A stretch of DNA of 64,000 bases from positions 1,054,001-1,118,000 of the forward strand of contig NZ_JAAVUS010000001.1 of NCBI RefSeq assembly GCF_018449525.1, in the 5' to 3' direction. The stretch comes from Bradyrhizobium sp. dw_78. Lineage in GTDB: Bacteria > Pseudomonadota > Alphaproteobacteria > Rhizobiales > Xanthobacteraceae. Every line of letters begins with the position of its first letter. Position 1 is the first letter of the stretch. This document shows positions 52,137 to 60,630 of the stretch, piece by piece. The position numbers and the translations under genes are program-made. The notes beneath the pieces were generated by a model that saw only the letters and a list, made by a program, of their open reading frames with translations, did no database searches and had not been told where the DNA came from.

Positions 52137-52679
52137 TTAGATCGCGGAACGTGCCTTGTCGAGCAATGACGGCTGCTGCAACACTTCCATTTCGCCGCCG
52201 ACGCGGCGCTCGGGGCCGATATAGGCGGCGGTGTTGCGGCGGCGGTCCGGGCCGAAATAGGTTTTGGTCTTGATGAACGGACGCGGGTTGGCGACGACGT
52301 TCATGATGCGCTGATAGAGCGCCTTGGCCGAGATCGGCTTGGCGAGGAATTCCGTCACGCCGGCATCGCGTGCCACCGTGACGCGGCGCTTCTCGGAATG
52401 GGCGGTGAGCATGATGATCGGCGCAAACGGATTGCCCTTGGACTCCGGTTGCCGGATCATCTGCGAAAGTTCGAGGCCGTCGAAAATCGGCATCGACCAG
52501 TCGGTGATGACGATGTCGGGAATGTAATGGGTGTACATTTCGAGCGCGGTCGCGCCGTCCTCTGCCTCATAGACCTCGCGTGCGCCGAAGGAATGCAGCA
52601 GCGTGCGCAAAATGCGCCGCATGTGCGGATTGTCGTCGCACACGAGAAATCGGAGCTTGTTGAAATCGATGCGGAACAT
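52137..52679 (-). CDS. Response regulator receiver protein
   Basis: A 180-aa CheY-like receiver with a 50-residue tail. The acid pocket is Asp15-Asp16 (LVCDDNPHM), the phospho-acceptor Asp59 (IVITDWSMP), the switch Thr91 (IMLTAHSE) and Lys113 (LAKPIS). The tail holds two copies of a GPDRRR/GPERRV motif (TYFGPDRRRNTAAYIGPERR). No DNA-binding domain. It precedes the Hpt gene by 21 bases; the two likely exchange phosphate. Sequences of this kind pair with Hpt proteins in many Rhizobiales. Confidence 0.92.
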   Translation of the reverse strand: MFRIDFNKLRFLVCDDNPHMRRILRTLLHSFGAREVYEAEDGATALEMYTHYIPDIVITDWSMPIFDGLELSQMIRQPESKGNPFAPIIMLTAHSEKRRVTVARDAGVTEFLAKPISAKALYQRIMNVVANPRPFIKTKTYFGPDRRRNTAAYIGPERRVGGEMEVLQQPSLLDKARSAI

Positions 52680-52814
52680 GGCACGGCTCTAAACCGGTAT
52701 CGGACGTCCCGATATACCCCGAGTTAACCATATGCCGCGCACCGTTAACGAAGGGTTGCGATCGGTCTTTTTTGCTCGCCGCGTTGAAGTGGAGAGAAGC
52801 GGGAGCGCGGGCGT

Positions 52815-53594
52815 TCAGTAGCCGAATTGTTCGCTCAGGATCCGCTCTTCCAGGCTGTGGCCGGGATCGAACAGCATCCGCATCGAAATGGTCTTGTCGG
52901 AAAGCACCTCGACCCGGCGGACATCGCGGACCTCGTCGTGGTCGGCGACGGCGGCGACCGGCCGTTTGTCGCCTTCGAGCACCTCGATGACGACGAAGGC
53001 GGTGTCGGGGAGCAGCGCGCCGCGCCAGCGCCGCGGGCGGAAGGCGCTGATCGGGGTCAGCGCCAGCAGCGCCGCGTTGATCGGCAGGATCGGCCCCTGC
53101 GCAGAGAGATTGTAAGCGGTCGACCCCGCGGGCGTCGACACCAGGACGCCGTCGGCGATCAATTCCGACATGCGTTCGCGCTCATCGATCAGGATCTTCA
53201 GGCGCGCCGCCTGATAGGTCTGGCGGAACAGCGCGACTTCGTTGATGGCGTGATGCAGGTGTACCTGGTCGTGAACATCGGTGGCGCGCATCAAGAGCGG
53301 ATGGATCACCGATTCCCGCGCCGCAGCCAGGCGCGCGTGGAGGTCGTGGGTGCTGTACTCGTTCATCAGGAAGCCGACGGTGCCGCGATGCATGCCGTAG
53401 ATCGGCTTGTCCGAACGCATGTAGCGGTGCAGCGTTTGCAGCATCAATCCATCGCCGCCGAGCGCCACCACGACGTCGGCGTCGGCGGAATCATGATTGC
53501 CGTAGATTTTCTCCAGTTCCGCAAGCGCCTGCTGGGCTTCCACGCTGCCGCTCGCGACAAAGGCGATCCGGTCATATCGCTGGGACGTGGTCAT
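52815..53594 (-). CDS. nadK: NAD kinase
   Basis: Phosphorylates NAD to NADP. It is 259 aa. The catalytic GGDG is at residues 46-49 ([18 protein letters not shown]), the substrate motif is [14 protein letters not shown], and [20 protein letters not shown] is the NAD-binding core. It lacks the long N-terminal extension of some homologues. Start at the usual family position. It lies alone, leftward. Confidence 0.97.
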   Translation of the reverse strand: MTTSQRYDRIAFVASGSVEAQQALAELEKIYGNHDSADADVVVALGGDGLMLQTLHRYMRSDKPIYGMHRGTVGFLMNEYSTHDLHARLAAARESVIHPLLMRATDVHDQVHLHHAINEVALFRQTYQAARLKILIDERERMSELIADGVLVSTPAGSTAYNLSAQGPILPINAALLALTPISAFRPRRWRGALLPDTAFVVIEVLEGDKRPVAAVADHDEVRDVRRVEVLSDKTISMRMLFDPGHSLEERILSEQFGY

Positions 53595-53963
53595 GGGATC
53601 GCAAGCTCATGTTAGCGCGGATGGAGGCGGTTGCGCCGGGGTCGTCTATAGGCCCGGGCTGTACCTGTCGAGATAGCCAGCCTGCCAGAAGAATGTCACC
53701 GTTTGTACAATGTCCTGAATGGGCTTTCGAGCGGGGTGGTTACCGCTTCGCGTGAAGAAAATGCGTCAAAACAGAAGATCGGAGCCCGGTTTGATCGGAA
53801 TCAAGCGGGCCCTCGATATCGGCGTTAACGCAAATTGCGGGTTTGCCGGTCACGTCCGGTTGTCGCAATTTTGAGCAGAATAACCGGTTAAAAGCCGCCA
53901 TGCTTGATACTTGGCCAAAGGGACTGGCCAAAGGGCGGGGCCGAGGAGAGGAATGAAAGAGGA
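53595..53963. other. Intergenic region with a family A repeat
   Basis: Between nadK (leftward) and the S10 peptidase (rightward). The right part carries the peptidase leader. A degenerate family A repeat sits at 53723-53812. No other gene is evident. Confidence 0.5.
53723..53812 (+). repeat. Dispersed repeat family A, degenerate
   Basis: TTTCGAGCGGGGTGG, then GCGTGAAGAAAATGCGTCAA and a weak core CCCGGTTTGATC-GG-AATCAAGCGGG. Family member with an altered but still palindromic core. Confidence 0.7.
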
Positions 53964-55541
53964 ATGAATATGGCTGCCGCCTTCATTGTTACCCGTAGCA
54001 CCCGCTTCGCGCTCGCGCTTGTGGCATTTTCTTTTATGGCGAATGCTCGCGCGCAGGATGCGCCGCAGCCGTCCGAATCCTCATCCGCCGCGGCGCCTTC
54101 GGCCCAGAGGCCTGAGGGAAGAGGCGAGCGCGCCAATGTTTCCGCTTCGCTGGCCGCGGCCGAGCAACATCGCCTGCCGCCGGATTCCACGACCAAGCAG
54201 ACCGTGGTGCTTCCGGGGCGCACGCTGGATTTCTCGGCGACCGCAGGCTCGATCCGCCTGTTCAACGACAAGGGCGAGCCGCAGGCCGACATCGCTTACA
54301 CCGCCTATCAACTGGATGGCGCCGATCCGGCGACCCGGCCGGTGACTTTCATTTTCAATGGCGGGCCGGGCGCGGCCTCCGCCTATCAGCAGCTCGGCAA
54401 TGCCGGGCCGTGGCGGCTGCCGATCACCGGCGCTGCCGCGGTCTCCTCCGCCTCGCCCGGTCTCGAGTCCAACGCCGAGACCTGGCTCGATTTCACCGAT
54501 CTCGTCTTCATCGATCCCGTTGGCACCGGCTACAGCCGTTTCATTGTGACCGATGAAGACGCACGCAAGCGCTTTTTCTCGACCCAAGGCGATGTCAGTT
54601 CGATTGCGCTGACGATCCGCCGCTGGCTGGAAAAATCGAACCGCTTGCTGTCTCCGAAATTCGTCGCCGGTGAAAGCTATGGCGGCATCCGCGGGCCGCG
54701 GGTGGTGCGCGAGCTGCAAGTGCATCAGGGGGTCGGGGTGAAGGGCCTCATCCTGATATCTCCTGTGCTCGACTTCCGCGAATTCTCCGGCTCCAGCCTG
54801 CTGCAATATGTCGCGAGCCTGCCGACGATGGCTGCGGTGGCGCGAGAAGCCAAGGGGCCGGTGACCCGGACCGATATGGCCGACGTCGAGCACTATGCGC
54901 GCGGCGATTTCCTGAACGATCTGGTCAAGGGCGAGGCGGATACCGACGCTACGACGCGCCTTGCCGACCGCGTGGCCGCATTGACCGGGATCGATCAGGC
55001 GGTGAGCCGCAGGCTCGCCGGGCGTTTCGATGTCGACGAATTCCGCCGCGAATTCGACCGGCGCGCAGGCAAGGTGACGGGACGCTACGACGCGTCGGTA
55101 TTGGGCTTCGATCCCGATCCGGATTCGAGCTCCTTTAATTTCGAGGATCCGTCCGGCGAACCCCTGATCGCGCCGCTGACCAGCGCGGTAGTCGATCTCA
55201 CCACGCGCAAGCTCAACTGGCGGCCGGATGGCTCCTATCGCTTGCTCAACCTGGAGGTCAACAAGGATTGGAATTACGGCCGCGGCATCAATCCCGTGGA
55301 GTCGATCTCGCAGTTGCGCCAGATTCTTGCGCTCGATCCCAAGCTGAAGCTGCTGGTCGGGCATGGGCTGTTCGATCTCGCGACACCCTATTTCGGTTCG
55401 CAGATCCTGCTCGATCAATTGCCGGCCTACGCATCACCGGAGCGGGTGAAGCTCGTGGTCTATCCCGGCGGGCACATGTTCTATTCGCGTGACGCCTCGC
55501 GCCGGGCGTTTCGGACCGAGGTCGAAGCGCTGATGAAATGA
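53964..55541 (+). CDS. Serine carboxypeptidase (peptidase family S10)
   Basis: A 525-aa exported alpha/beta-hydrolase peptidase with a signal peptide (MNMAAAFIVTRSTRFALALV ... ARAQ) and an Ala/Ser/Pro-rich linker. The catalytic site reads FNGGPGAASAYQQLGNAGPW (oxyanion), FVAGESYGGIRG (nucleophile Ser), DLATPYFGSQ (Asp) and YPGGHMFYSR (His). It also has VFIDPVGTGYSR, typical of S10. It releases C-terminal residues at acid pH in other organisms. A bidirectional terminator follows. Confidence 0.92.
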   Translation: MNMAAAFIVTRSTRFALALVAFSFMANARAQDAPQPSESSSAAAPSAQRPEGRGERANVSASLAAAEQHRLPPDSTTKQTVVLPGRTLDFSATAGSIRLFNDKGEPQADIAYTAYQLDGADPATRPVTFIFNGGPGAASAYQQLGNAGPWRLPITGAAAVSSASPGLESNAETWLDFTDLVFIDPVGTGYSRFIVTDEDARKRFFSTQGDVSSIALTIRRWLEKSNRLLSPKFVAGESYGGIRGPRVVRELQVHQGVGVKGLILISPVLDFREFSGSSLLQYVASLPTMAAVAREAKGPVTRTDMADVEHYARGDFLNDLVKGEADTDATTRLADRVAALTGIDQAVSRRLAGRFDVDEFRREFDRRAGKVTGRYDASVLGFDPDPDSSSFNFEDPSGEPLIAPLTSAVVDLTTRKLNWRPDGSYRLLNLEVNKDWNYGRGINPVESISQLRQILALDPKLKLLVGHGLFDLATPYFGSQILLDQLPAYASPERVKLVVYPGGHMFYSRDASRRAFRTEVEALMK

Positions 55542-55576
55542 AGCTGAACGGGATGCCCGATTTCATGGCAGCCCAA

Positions 55577-55615
55577 AATAAAACCGGCGCAGCCCCAAGG
55601 ACTGCGCCGGTTTGT
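55577..55615. terminator. Bidirectional rho-independent terminator
   Basis: AAACCGGCGCAG / CTGCGCCGGTTT, a perfect 12-bp stem with flanking A-run (left) and T-run (right). It ends both the rightward S10 gene and the leftward TPR gene. Confidence 0.85.
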
Positions 55616-55630
55616 TCGATTCCGTTGCGA

Positions 55631-56179
55631 TCAGTAAACGAGGCCGGTGCCGGGGGGGTTTGCCATGGCTTCGGCCAGCGAGCGGTATTCCGGGCTGTCG
55701 GTGCCGGCCAGGGAAGCGATCTTGTTCAGGTGATATTGCGCCTGTTCGCGATTGCCCTGTTCGAGCTGCCACAGGCCGTAATACTGCCAGGTCTTGAGGT
55801 GGTTCGGATCGGCCTGGAGTGCGCGCTCGTACCAGACCTGCGAGAGCTTGTAGTCGCCGAGCTTGCGATAGGAGTAGCCAATCAGGTTGGCGACGGCGGC
55901 GTTGTCGTCGTGACCGAGCGCTTTCAACTGATCGATGGCGGACGTGTAGTCATGGCGATCGTAGATGGTGGTGTAGGCGGTATGATAGCCCGAGACGAAA
56001 CGCGGATCGTTCAGGCTTGAACTCTTGTCGTCGCTCTTCTTCTTGCCCTTCTTGCTGCTCGACGCCGGCGGCGACGGATTGTCGTCGCCTGCGGCATAGG
56101 CCGCTGTGATCGCCGGCACGGCAACCAGCGTTGTTGAGACAAGGGCCAACATCAAAAACCTGATCGCGGATTTGCGCAT
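55631..56179 (-). CDS. Exported TPR protein
   Basis: A 182-aa protein with a signal peptide (cut near AAYAA-GDD), a charged Ser/Lys linker (SSSKKGKKKSDDKSSSL) and about three tetratricopeptide repeats, seen in AIDQLKALGHDDNAAVANLI, GYSYRKLGDYKLSQVWYERA, LQADPNHLKTWQYYGLWQLE. The start at MRKSAIRFL is backed by GGGAGAG. Probably a periplasmic protein-interaction module. No partner genes next to it. Confidence 0.88.
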   Translation of the reverse strand: MRKSAIRFLMLALVSTTLVAVPAITAAYAAGDDNPSPPASSSKKGKKKSDDKSSSLNDPRFVSGYHTAYTTIYDRHDYTSAIDQLKALGHDDNAAVANLIGYSYRKLGDYKLSQVWYERALQADPNHLKTWQYYGLWQLEQGNREQAQYHLNKIASLAGTDSPEYRSLAEAMANPPGTGLVY

Positions 56180-56458
56180 GCATCTCTCCCGAATTTCCAA
56201 TGCAACGATCCTACACCGAAGCCTATGGGTGTGAACCCCTCGCGGGTGGAGACATTCCCGAGCGAGCGTCACAATTTGTTCAGCCTGCCGGCCAGGTTCG
56301 GCCGGCCGCCGCAACGTGACGAAACCGTCATGCAGATGAACGAAGCCTGCTGTTGCGCTTCAGGATGGGTTCAGCGCGGGGCGGGTAGGGTCGCCCGATA
56401 CGATCGGCGAGCCCGGCCATCCGGCCGTCACCCCCGCGATCACCACCAGGAGATCATC

Positions 56459-56737
56459 ATGTTGAAGACCATTTCGGCCGCGCTGCTGGCCGTTGCCGTT
56501 CTCGCCGCGCCTGCCGTCTCGCCCGCCGCGGCTGCCACCGTCAAGACCACGCATGCGCCAGCGGTCAGGACCGGACAAATGAAGCCGAGCGTGCTGAACG
56601 CCAATGCCAAAATGGAGCGGCATCATCGCAAGCACTACCGGCATCATCGTTTCCACAAGAAGATCGGTGCGTTGAAGACGCATGAATTCTCCAAGGTCAC
56701 CGCCAAGCATGTGACGCTTCCCGTCAAGCGCGGCTGA
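56459..56737 (+). CDS. Small exported His/Lys-rich protein
   Basis: A 92-aa protein with a Sec signal peptide (MLKTISAALLAVAVLAAPAV, cut near AAA-T). A basic, histidine-rich centre follows: MERHHRKHYRHHRFHKKIG. Eight of 15 residues here are His or aromatic, suggesting metal binding or nucleic-acid/polysaccharide contact. AGGAG lies 6 bases before the start. Similar short His-rich exported proteins are scattered in Bradyrhizobium. Confidence 0.78.
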   Translation: MLKTISAALLAVAVLAAPAVSPAAAATVKTTHAPAVRTGQMKPSVLNANAKMERHHRKHYRHHRFHKKIGALKTHEFSKVTAKHVTLPVKRG

Positions 56738-56885
56738 TGTTGAACCGCGGGCGCGCGGTTGTTTCACGTTGCCCCGCCGCCGCCTGCGGTATCAAGACGG
56801 CCCGCGCCATTGCTTCCCCAATGGTCGCGGGCCGGCTTTTTAATCACCGAGAGACGAATTCCATTTCGCCGGGGGACGGTCTATA

Positions 56886-57009
56886 GCGTTTTCGAACGAA
56901 GGCCTGCCCCGGACTTGGGTAGCGGGGTGGCTTTGCGGTTGGCGCGAAGAAAACGCGTTAAAACAAAACATGAGCTTCGGTTCTAATTCCATCAGAACCG
57001 CAAGGTCTC
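56886..57009 (+). repeat. Dispersed repeat family A, near full-length copy
   Basis: GCGTTTTCGAACGAAGGCCT ... CCCCGGACTTGGGTAGCGGGGTGG ... CGCGAAGAAAACGCGTT ... GGTTCTAATT-CC-ATCAGAACC. It aligns end to end with the copy at 14032-14158. Confidence 0.85.
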
Positions 57010-57049
57010 AAGCATTCGCAAGCGGCAAATCGGGGACGACAGGTTGCGT

Positions 57050-57469
57050 GTGAAGACATCGGCGAAATGCGCGGCGATCCTGTTGTTGCCGGTGATGCTG
57101 ACTGCCTGCGCAAGCGGCGAGGGCGGCAGCTTCAGCTATAGCGGCGACCGCGATAACGCTGTCCAGCCCTTTCCCGCCAACTACCGCGTCGAATTGCTGG
57201 CGTTTCTGCGGACCTATCTCAACAATCCGGTCGGTGTGCATGATGCCGTCATGGCCGAGCCGGTGCAGCGCACCGTCGGCGGGCGGCAGCGCTATGTCAG
57301 TTGCCTGCGGTTTTCGGCGCAGGACACCGACGGCAGCTACCGCGAGCCGCGCGAGCGTGCCGTGGTCTATGTCGATGGCCGGCTGGATCATATCGTCGAC
57401 AAGGCCGCAGACGTCTGTGCGGGCGCGGTCTATGCGCCGTTTCCGGAGCTGGAAAAGCTGACGCGCTGA
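57050..57469 (+). CDS. Small lipoprotein
   Basis: A 139-aa protein with a lipobox, LLLPVMLTACASGEGG (Cys about residue 21), so it is probably anchored in the envelope by lipid. The rest is an uncharacterised domain with NYRVELLAFLRTYLNNPVGV, GGRQRYVSCLRFSAQDTDGS and VYVDGRLDHIVDKAADVCAG. It starts at GTG; a TTG two codons earlier is equally possible. Confidence 0.82.
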   Translation: MKTSAKCAAILLLPVMLTACASGEGGSFSYSGDRDNAVQPFPANYRVELLAFLRTYLNNPVGVHDAVMAEPVQRTVGGRQRYVSCLRFSAQDTDGSYREPRERAVVYVDGRLDHIVDKAADVCAGAVYAPFPELEKLTR

Positions 57470-57722
57470 GATCGGCTCTTGAGATCATGGACGGCCGCGC
57501 GCCGTTTTGCCGCAACAATCAATCACTTTTCGGCGAGGCGTTGAACCGGAACTTTAACCGCCCGACACCGCTTATAGCTGTGTTGAGCGGGATCAAAACG
57601 GTTTGGCAGCGGGGCGCTATGGTTATGGAACGTTGGCGCACTGGCGTTGCCGCGAAGCAACCAAATTGAGGCCACGTTGTTTAATGAGGGTCGGATATGA
57701 CGACCATAATGGGGATCTGCTC

Positions 57723-58436
57723 ATGAAAAGAATTCTGCTCGGAACGGCCGCTGTCTTTGTGTTGGCGGCTCCGGCATTCGCGGCCGACTTGCCCGCGCGC
57801 ACCTATACGAAGGCGCCTGCCTATACGCCGCCGGAGGCGGTCTATAACTGGACCGGCTTCTATATCGGTGGCCATGTCGGCGGCGCTTTCGCTGGCAACG
57901 ATGCCCTGGAAGGCAGCGACGGCCGCTTTTTCGGCGGCGTGCAGGGCGGCTTCGATTATCAGTTCGCCCCCAACTGGGTGATCGGCGCTGAAGCCCAATA
58001 TAGCTGGCTTGCGAATAACAGCGGTTCGGGCGTCGCGTTTCCGGCCGGCACGGTCATAACCGGCAATAGCGACCAGCTCGGCTCGGCCACCGGCCGGATC
58101 GGTTATACTTGGGGCCCGGCGCTGGTCTATGCCAAGGGCGGTTATGCTTGGCGCGACAACCCCAATGTCGGCGTCGCCTTCGCGGGTACGCCGGTGGATT
58201 TCACCACCGACGGCAACCATAAGGACGGCTACACCGTCGGCGCCGGGCTCGAATACATGTTCGCCCCGAACTGGTCGGCCAAGATCGAGTACCAATATTA
58301 CAACTTCGGCAATACGACCTTCACCGGTGGACCCGCAGAGATTGTCGGATCCCGCTTCCGGGACGACGAGCACACCGTCAAGGCCGGCCTGAACTATCGC
58401 TTCGGCTGGGGCGGCCCGGTTGCCGCCCGGTACTGA
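57723..58436 (+). CDS. Outer-membrane beta-barrel protein (Omp25/31-like)
   Basis: A 237-aa porin-like protein with a signal peptide (KRILLGTAAVFVLAAPAFA-ADL). The motif NWTGFYIGGHVGGAF is the common start of Rhizobiales Omp31/Omp25-type barrels. Alternating beta strands follow (GGVQGGFDYQFAPNWVIGAE, TGRIGYTWGPALVYAKGGYA) and the protein ends in an aromatic-containing C-terminus (LNYRFGWGGPVAARY). A strong terminator follows. Likely a surface structural protein, not a specific porin. Confidence 0.92.
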   Translation: MKRILLGTAAVFVLAAPAFAADLPARTYTKAPAYTPPEAVYNWTGFYIGGHVGGAFAGNDALEGSDGRFFGGVQGGFDYQFAPNWVIGAEAQYSWLANNSGSGVAFPAGTVITGNSDQLGSATGRIGYTWGPALVYAKGGYAWRDNPNVGVAFAGTPVDFTTDGNHKDGYTVGAGLEYMFAPNWSAKIEYQYYNFGNTTFTGGPAEIVGSRFRDDEHTVKAGLNYRFGWGGPVAARY

Positions 58437-58461
58437 CCGGGAGGCCGCCATTTCACCCGAA

Positions 58462-58494
58462 ACAAGGTCGGCTTTCCCGCCGGCCTTGTTTTTT
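58462..58494 (+). terminator. Rho-independent terminator of the OMP gene
   Basis: ACAAGGTCGGC-TTTCCC-GCCGGCCTTGT, 11 bp with one G-U pair, followed by six T's. About 25 bases after the OMP stop codon. Confidence 0.9.
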
Positions 58495-58603
58495 GGCCGG
58501 AGGGCGCGGGCGGGCCGCTTTGGTAAAAAATAATTTTCGCCATCGGTGAAAATTTTACACGAGATCGATTATGGTGCTGTCCGCCGGTTGGTGGACAACG
58601 AAC

Positions 58604-58843
58604 ATGCGTGCTTTGGCGTTAGGGCTGATTTTCTCGGCGGTTGCCCTGCCGTGTCTTGCCCAGACTATCCTGAAATCCGAACCTCTCGCCCTCGCGCCCT
58701 ATGAGGTCGCCTTCGTGCAGGACGCGTCCTGTCCGTCCGGGAAGGTCCTCAAGGTCACCGGCGCGATCCGGGGGCTTCACCGCAGGAAGGCCTGCGTCGC
58801 GCTCGCCGCTGAACAGGCGTCGCTTGCGGTGGCGACGCCTTAG
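58604..58843 (+). CDS. Small exported protein
   Basis: A 79-aa protein with a signal peptide MRALALGLIFSAVALPCLAQ. A short domain follows, TILKSEPLALAPYEVAFVQD and ASCPSGKVLKVTGAIRGLHR with two Cys. It resembles the DUF6719-type conserved hypotheticals of Bradyrhizobium, which I say from memory without a search. The alternative start is 11 codons upstream. Its last bases overlap the convergent gene by 4 bases. Confidence 0.7.
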   Translation: MRALALGLIFSAVALPCLAQTILKSEPLALAPYEVAFVQDASCPSGKVLKVTGAIRGLHRRKACVALAAEQASLAVATP

Positions 58844-59190
58844 GCCTGCTTTTTCGGCGTTGCCTCAGGGGACCGGGTGGGGTGGGTCAGCGCAGCGGAA
58901 TCTCGCACTTGGGAAGCTCGCAACGGGGAATCTCGCATTTGGGAACGGAGCCGAAATTCCAGCGGGGCCTCGCGCTCGGCTTCGGCCTGGTTCTTGGCGG
59001 GATCTTCCTGCGGATCGAGTGAGCAGGGCCTGATCTCGTAGCCATTGTCGAGCACCGGCCGGAGAGGCTTTTCCCCCTCCGAGACCGTGTCAACCACGAG
59101 CCCGCTCCGCCGCGCGAGCTTCCAGACATCCGCTTCGGTCGGATAGGCCTTGCTTAGCCTGGCCTCATTGCAGAACAGCGCGTAGGGCAT
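58840..59190 (-). CDS. Small conserved hypothetical protein
   Basis: A 116-aa protein MPYALFCNEARLSKAYPTEA followed by DVWKLARRSGLVVDTVSEGE and NGYEIRPCSLDPQEDPAKNQ, the recognisable N-terminal part of a conserved hypothetical of Bradyrhizobium-type genomes. The C-terminal 35 residues look recently rearranged: a near-direct repeat of about 15 bases (GGAATCTCGCA(C/T)TTGGGA) encodes RSQMRDS and RASQVRDS. GGAG lies 8 bases before the start. Function unknown. Confidence 0.78.
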   Translation of the reverse strand: MPYALFCNEARLSKAYPTEADVWKLARRSGLVVDTVSEGEKPLRPVLDNGYEIRPCSLDPQEDPAKNQAEAEREAPLEFRLRSQMRDSPLRASQVRDSAALTHPTRSPEATPKKQA

Positions 59191-59200
59191 CGGACAAGCT

Positions 59201-59291
59201 CCGGGCTCTCTTTTTGTTTTGATGCGTTTTCTTGCCGTGAATCGGAATCCGCCCCGCTATCCAGGCCCGAGGCGGCTTCGCTTGAAAGCGC
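59201..59291 (-). repeat. Dispersed repeat family A, reverse orientation
   Basis: Read leftward: GCGCTTTCAAGCGAAGCCG, CTGGATAGCGGGGCGG, CGGCAAGAAAACGCATCAAAAC. It lacks the core dyad. It lies just upstream of the leftward small hypothetical gene. Confidence 0.65.
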
Positions 59292-59490
59292 CATAAACCG
59301 GCTCAACGCCTTGGAGGCAGATCGGGTTTCGGCGCTGGCGGAGATAATGGTTCACGCCGGGGTGACATTTCATATCCAAGCGAGTCGCGGCGGCCGGCTG
59401 GCCGGGAGTCCCTGAGTCGTAAACGAGTCCTGAATCCCGCAAAAAATATCATCCGAGACTCCCGGACTAGAATCGCCGGATGTTTTCGGC

Positions 59491-59601
59491 ATGACGGGAA
59501 CGATCCTCCAGACCTCCTGTGAACGCCTGCACGTCGCCCTCGCGGTGGTGCTGCTGGGAGCCTGCGCGGCCAATCTGGCGCTGATATGCGCCTGGCTATA
59601 G
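59491..59601 (+). CDS. Possible tiny membrane protein
   Basis: A 36-aa frame, MTGTILQTSCERLHVALAVV then LLGACAANLALICAWL, with one long hydrophobic helix. There is no good Shine-Dalgarno. The stop TAG is the first three bases of a family B repeat. It may be a chance frame, although the same stop/repeat arrangement follows other small genes here. Confidence 0.35.
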   Translation: MTGTILQTSCERLHVALAVVLLGACAANLALICAWL

Positions 59602-59677
59602 AGTATGACCCGGAAAAGTGGGAACCGGCTTTCCCTCGCGACAAACGCGGAACGCGCTTGCGAGGAGATCGTGATCC
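59599..59677 (+). repeat. Dispersed repeat family B
   Basis: TAGAGTATGACCCGGAAAAG, ACCGGCTTTCCCTCGCG, AACGCGGAACGCGCTTGCG, GGAGATCGTGATCC. Clearly the same element as at 26068-26145 with scattered changes. Confidence 0.8.
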
Positions 59678-59858
59678 GATCAGATTGAGTCGGAGCGTGA
59701 TTTAGGCGCCCGTTGGCCCGGCCGTTATTCCCCGGTCACGCGACCTCCCGCTGCCGCGTCGTCGCCTTTGCTCGGACATCCCGATCGCTTCCGCGCCTTC
59801 ATCGGCTTCCCAGGCCCGTGCCGGGGCCGTCGTACCGATCGTCACCAAACTGAAATCA
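59678..59858. other. minC upstream region
   Basis: Non-coding, G/C-rich sequence without a recognisable gene; the CtrA-type box follows at its right end. Confidence 0.4.
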
Positions 59859-59874
59859 TTAACCCTCCGTTAAC
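59859..59874 (+). promoter_or_regulatory. CtrA-type box, perfect, upstream of minC
   Basis: TTAA-CCCTCCG-TTAAC, an exact TTAA-N7-TTAAC, about 55-70 bases before the minC start. Two further TTAAC half-sites follow at about 59890 and 59900 (CTTAACGAAATTAACG). CtrA control of min genes has been reported in Sinorhizobium meliloti. Confidence 0.7.
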
Positions 59875-59928
59875 CAAGATCGCCCAATCCTTAACGAAAT
59901 TAACGATCGGGAAGCGAGTCGAGCAGTC

Positions 59929-60612
59929 ATGAGCGCCACGGCGGAGCCACAACGTCAGCTATTACGCTTTCGCGGCCGGTCTTTTGTCGCCTTCGTGTTT
60001 TCTCCGGTCGTCCCGATCATGGGCTGGCTCGAAGAGCTGGACGCCACGCTGGCGCGCTCGCCGGGGTTTTTCGCCGGACGGCCGGTGGTGCTCGATCTCT
60101 CGGCGCTCGAACTCAGCCAATCCGCCATTGCCCACCTCATCGCGAGCCTTCAGGAACGCAGTATCCGCGTCCTCGGAATCGAGGGCGTCGACGAAGCCCA
60201 GCTCGGTTCGGGCATGCCGCCGGTGCTGACCGGCGGCCGTCAGTGTTCGGTCGAGGACGCCAGGCCGAAAACCAAGGCGCCGTCCGGCTCACTGCTGCTT
60301 GAGACGCCGGTGCGATCGGGACAGTCGATCGTGTTCACGGAAGGCGACGTGACGGTGCTGGGTTCGGTCGGCTCTGGCGCGGAGATCGTCGCCGGCGGCT
60401 CCATCCATGTCTACGGGACGCTGCGCGGCCGCGCGATGGCCGGCGTCAATGGCAATTCGTCGGCGCGGATCTACTGCCAGAAGATCGAAGCCGAACTGCT
60501 CGCGATCGACGGTTATTACCAGACCGCGGACGAGATCGACGGCAGGCTAAGGAACAAGCCGGCTCAAGCGTGGCTTGACGGCAATATCATGAGAATCACA
60601 CCGCTGAACTGA
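59929..60612 (+). CDS. minC: Septum site-determining protein MinC
   Basis: Inhibitor of FtsZ assembly away from mid-cell. It is 227 aa. N-terminal domain (residues ~1-100) has LRFRGRSFVAFVFSPVVPIM and VVLDLSALELSQSAIAHLI. The C-terminal beta-helix domain has LETPVRSGQSIVFTEGDVTV, SVGSGAEIVAGGSIHVYGTL, RGRAMAGVNGNSSARIYCQK and LLAIDGYYQTADEI. It is the first gene of minCDE with a CtrA-type box ahead. Confidence 0.96.
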   Translation: MSATAEPQRQLLRFRGRSFVAFVFSPVVPIMGWLEELDATLARSPGFFAGRPVVLDLSALELSQSAIAHLIASLQERSIRVLGIEGVDEAQLGSGMPPVLTGGRQCSVEDARPKTKAPSGSLLLETPVRSGQSIVFTEGDVTVLGSVGSGAEIVAGGSIHVYGTLRGRAMAGVNGNSSARIYCQKIEAELLAIDGYYQTADEIDGRLRNKPAQAWLDGNIMRITPLN

Positions 60613-60630
60613 GTGAGGGAGGAGTTAAGG

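Noticed and set aside
50302..52679. Complete chemotaxis cluster around DUF2336, Hpt and the receiver.
   Set aside because: No cheA, cheB, cheR or receptor gene is present; only a phosphotransfer pair can be supported.
54081..55418. A 445-codon antisense frame opposite the S10 peptidase.
   Set aside because: The peptidase has all catalytic motifs; the antisense product has none.
14032..59677. Regularly repeated palindromes considered as a CRISPR array.
   Set aside because: Copies are kilobases apart with no spacer structure and no cas genes; they are dispersed intergenic repeats.
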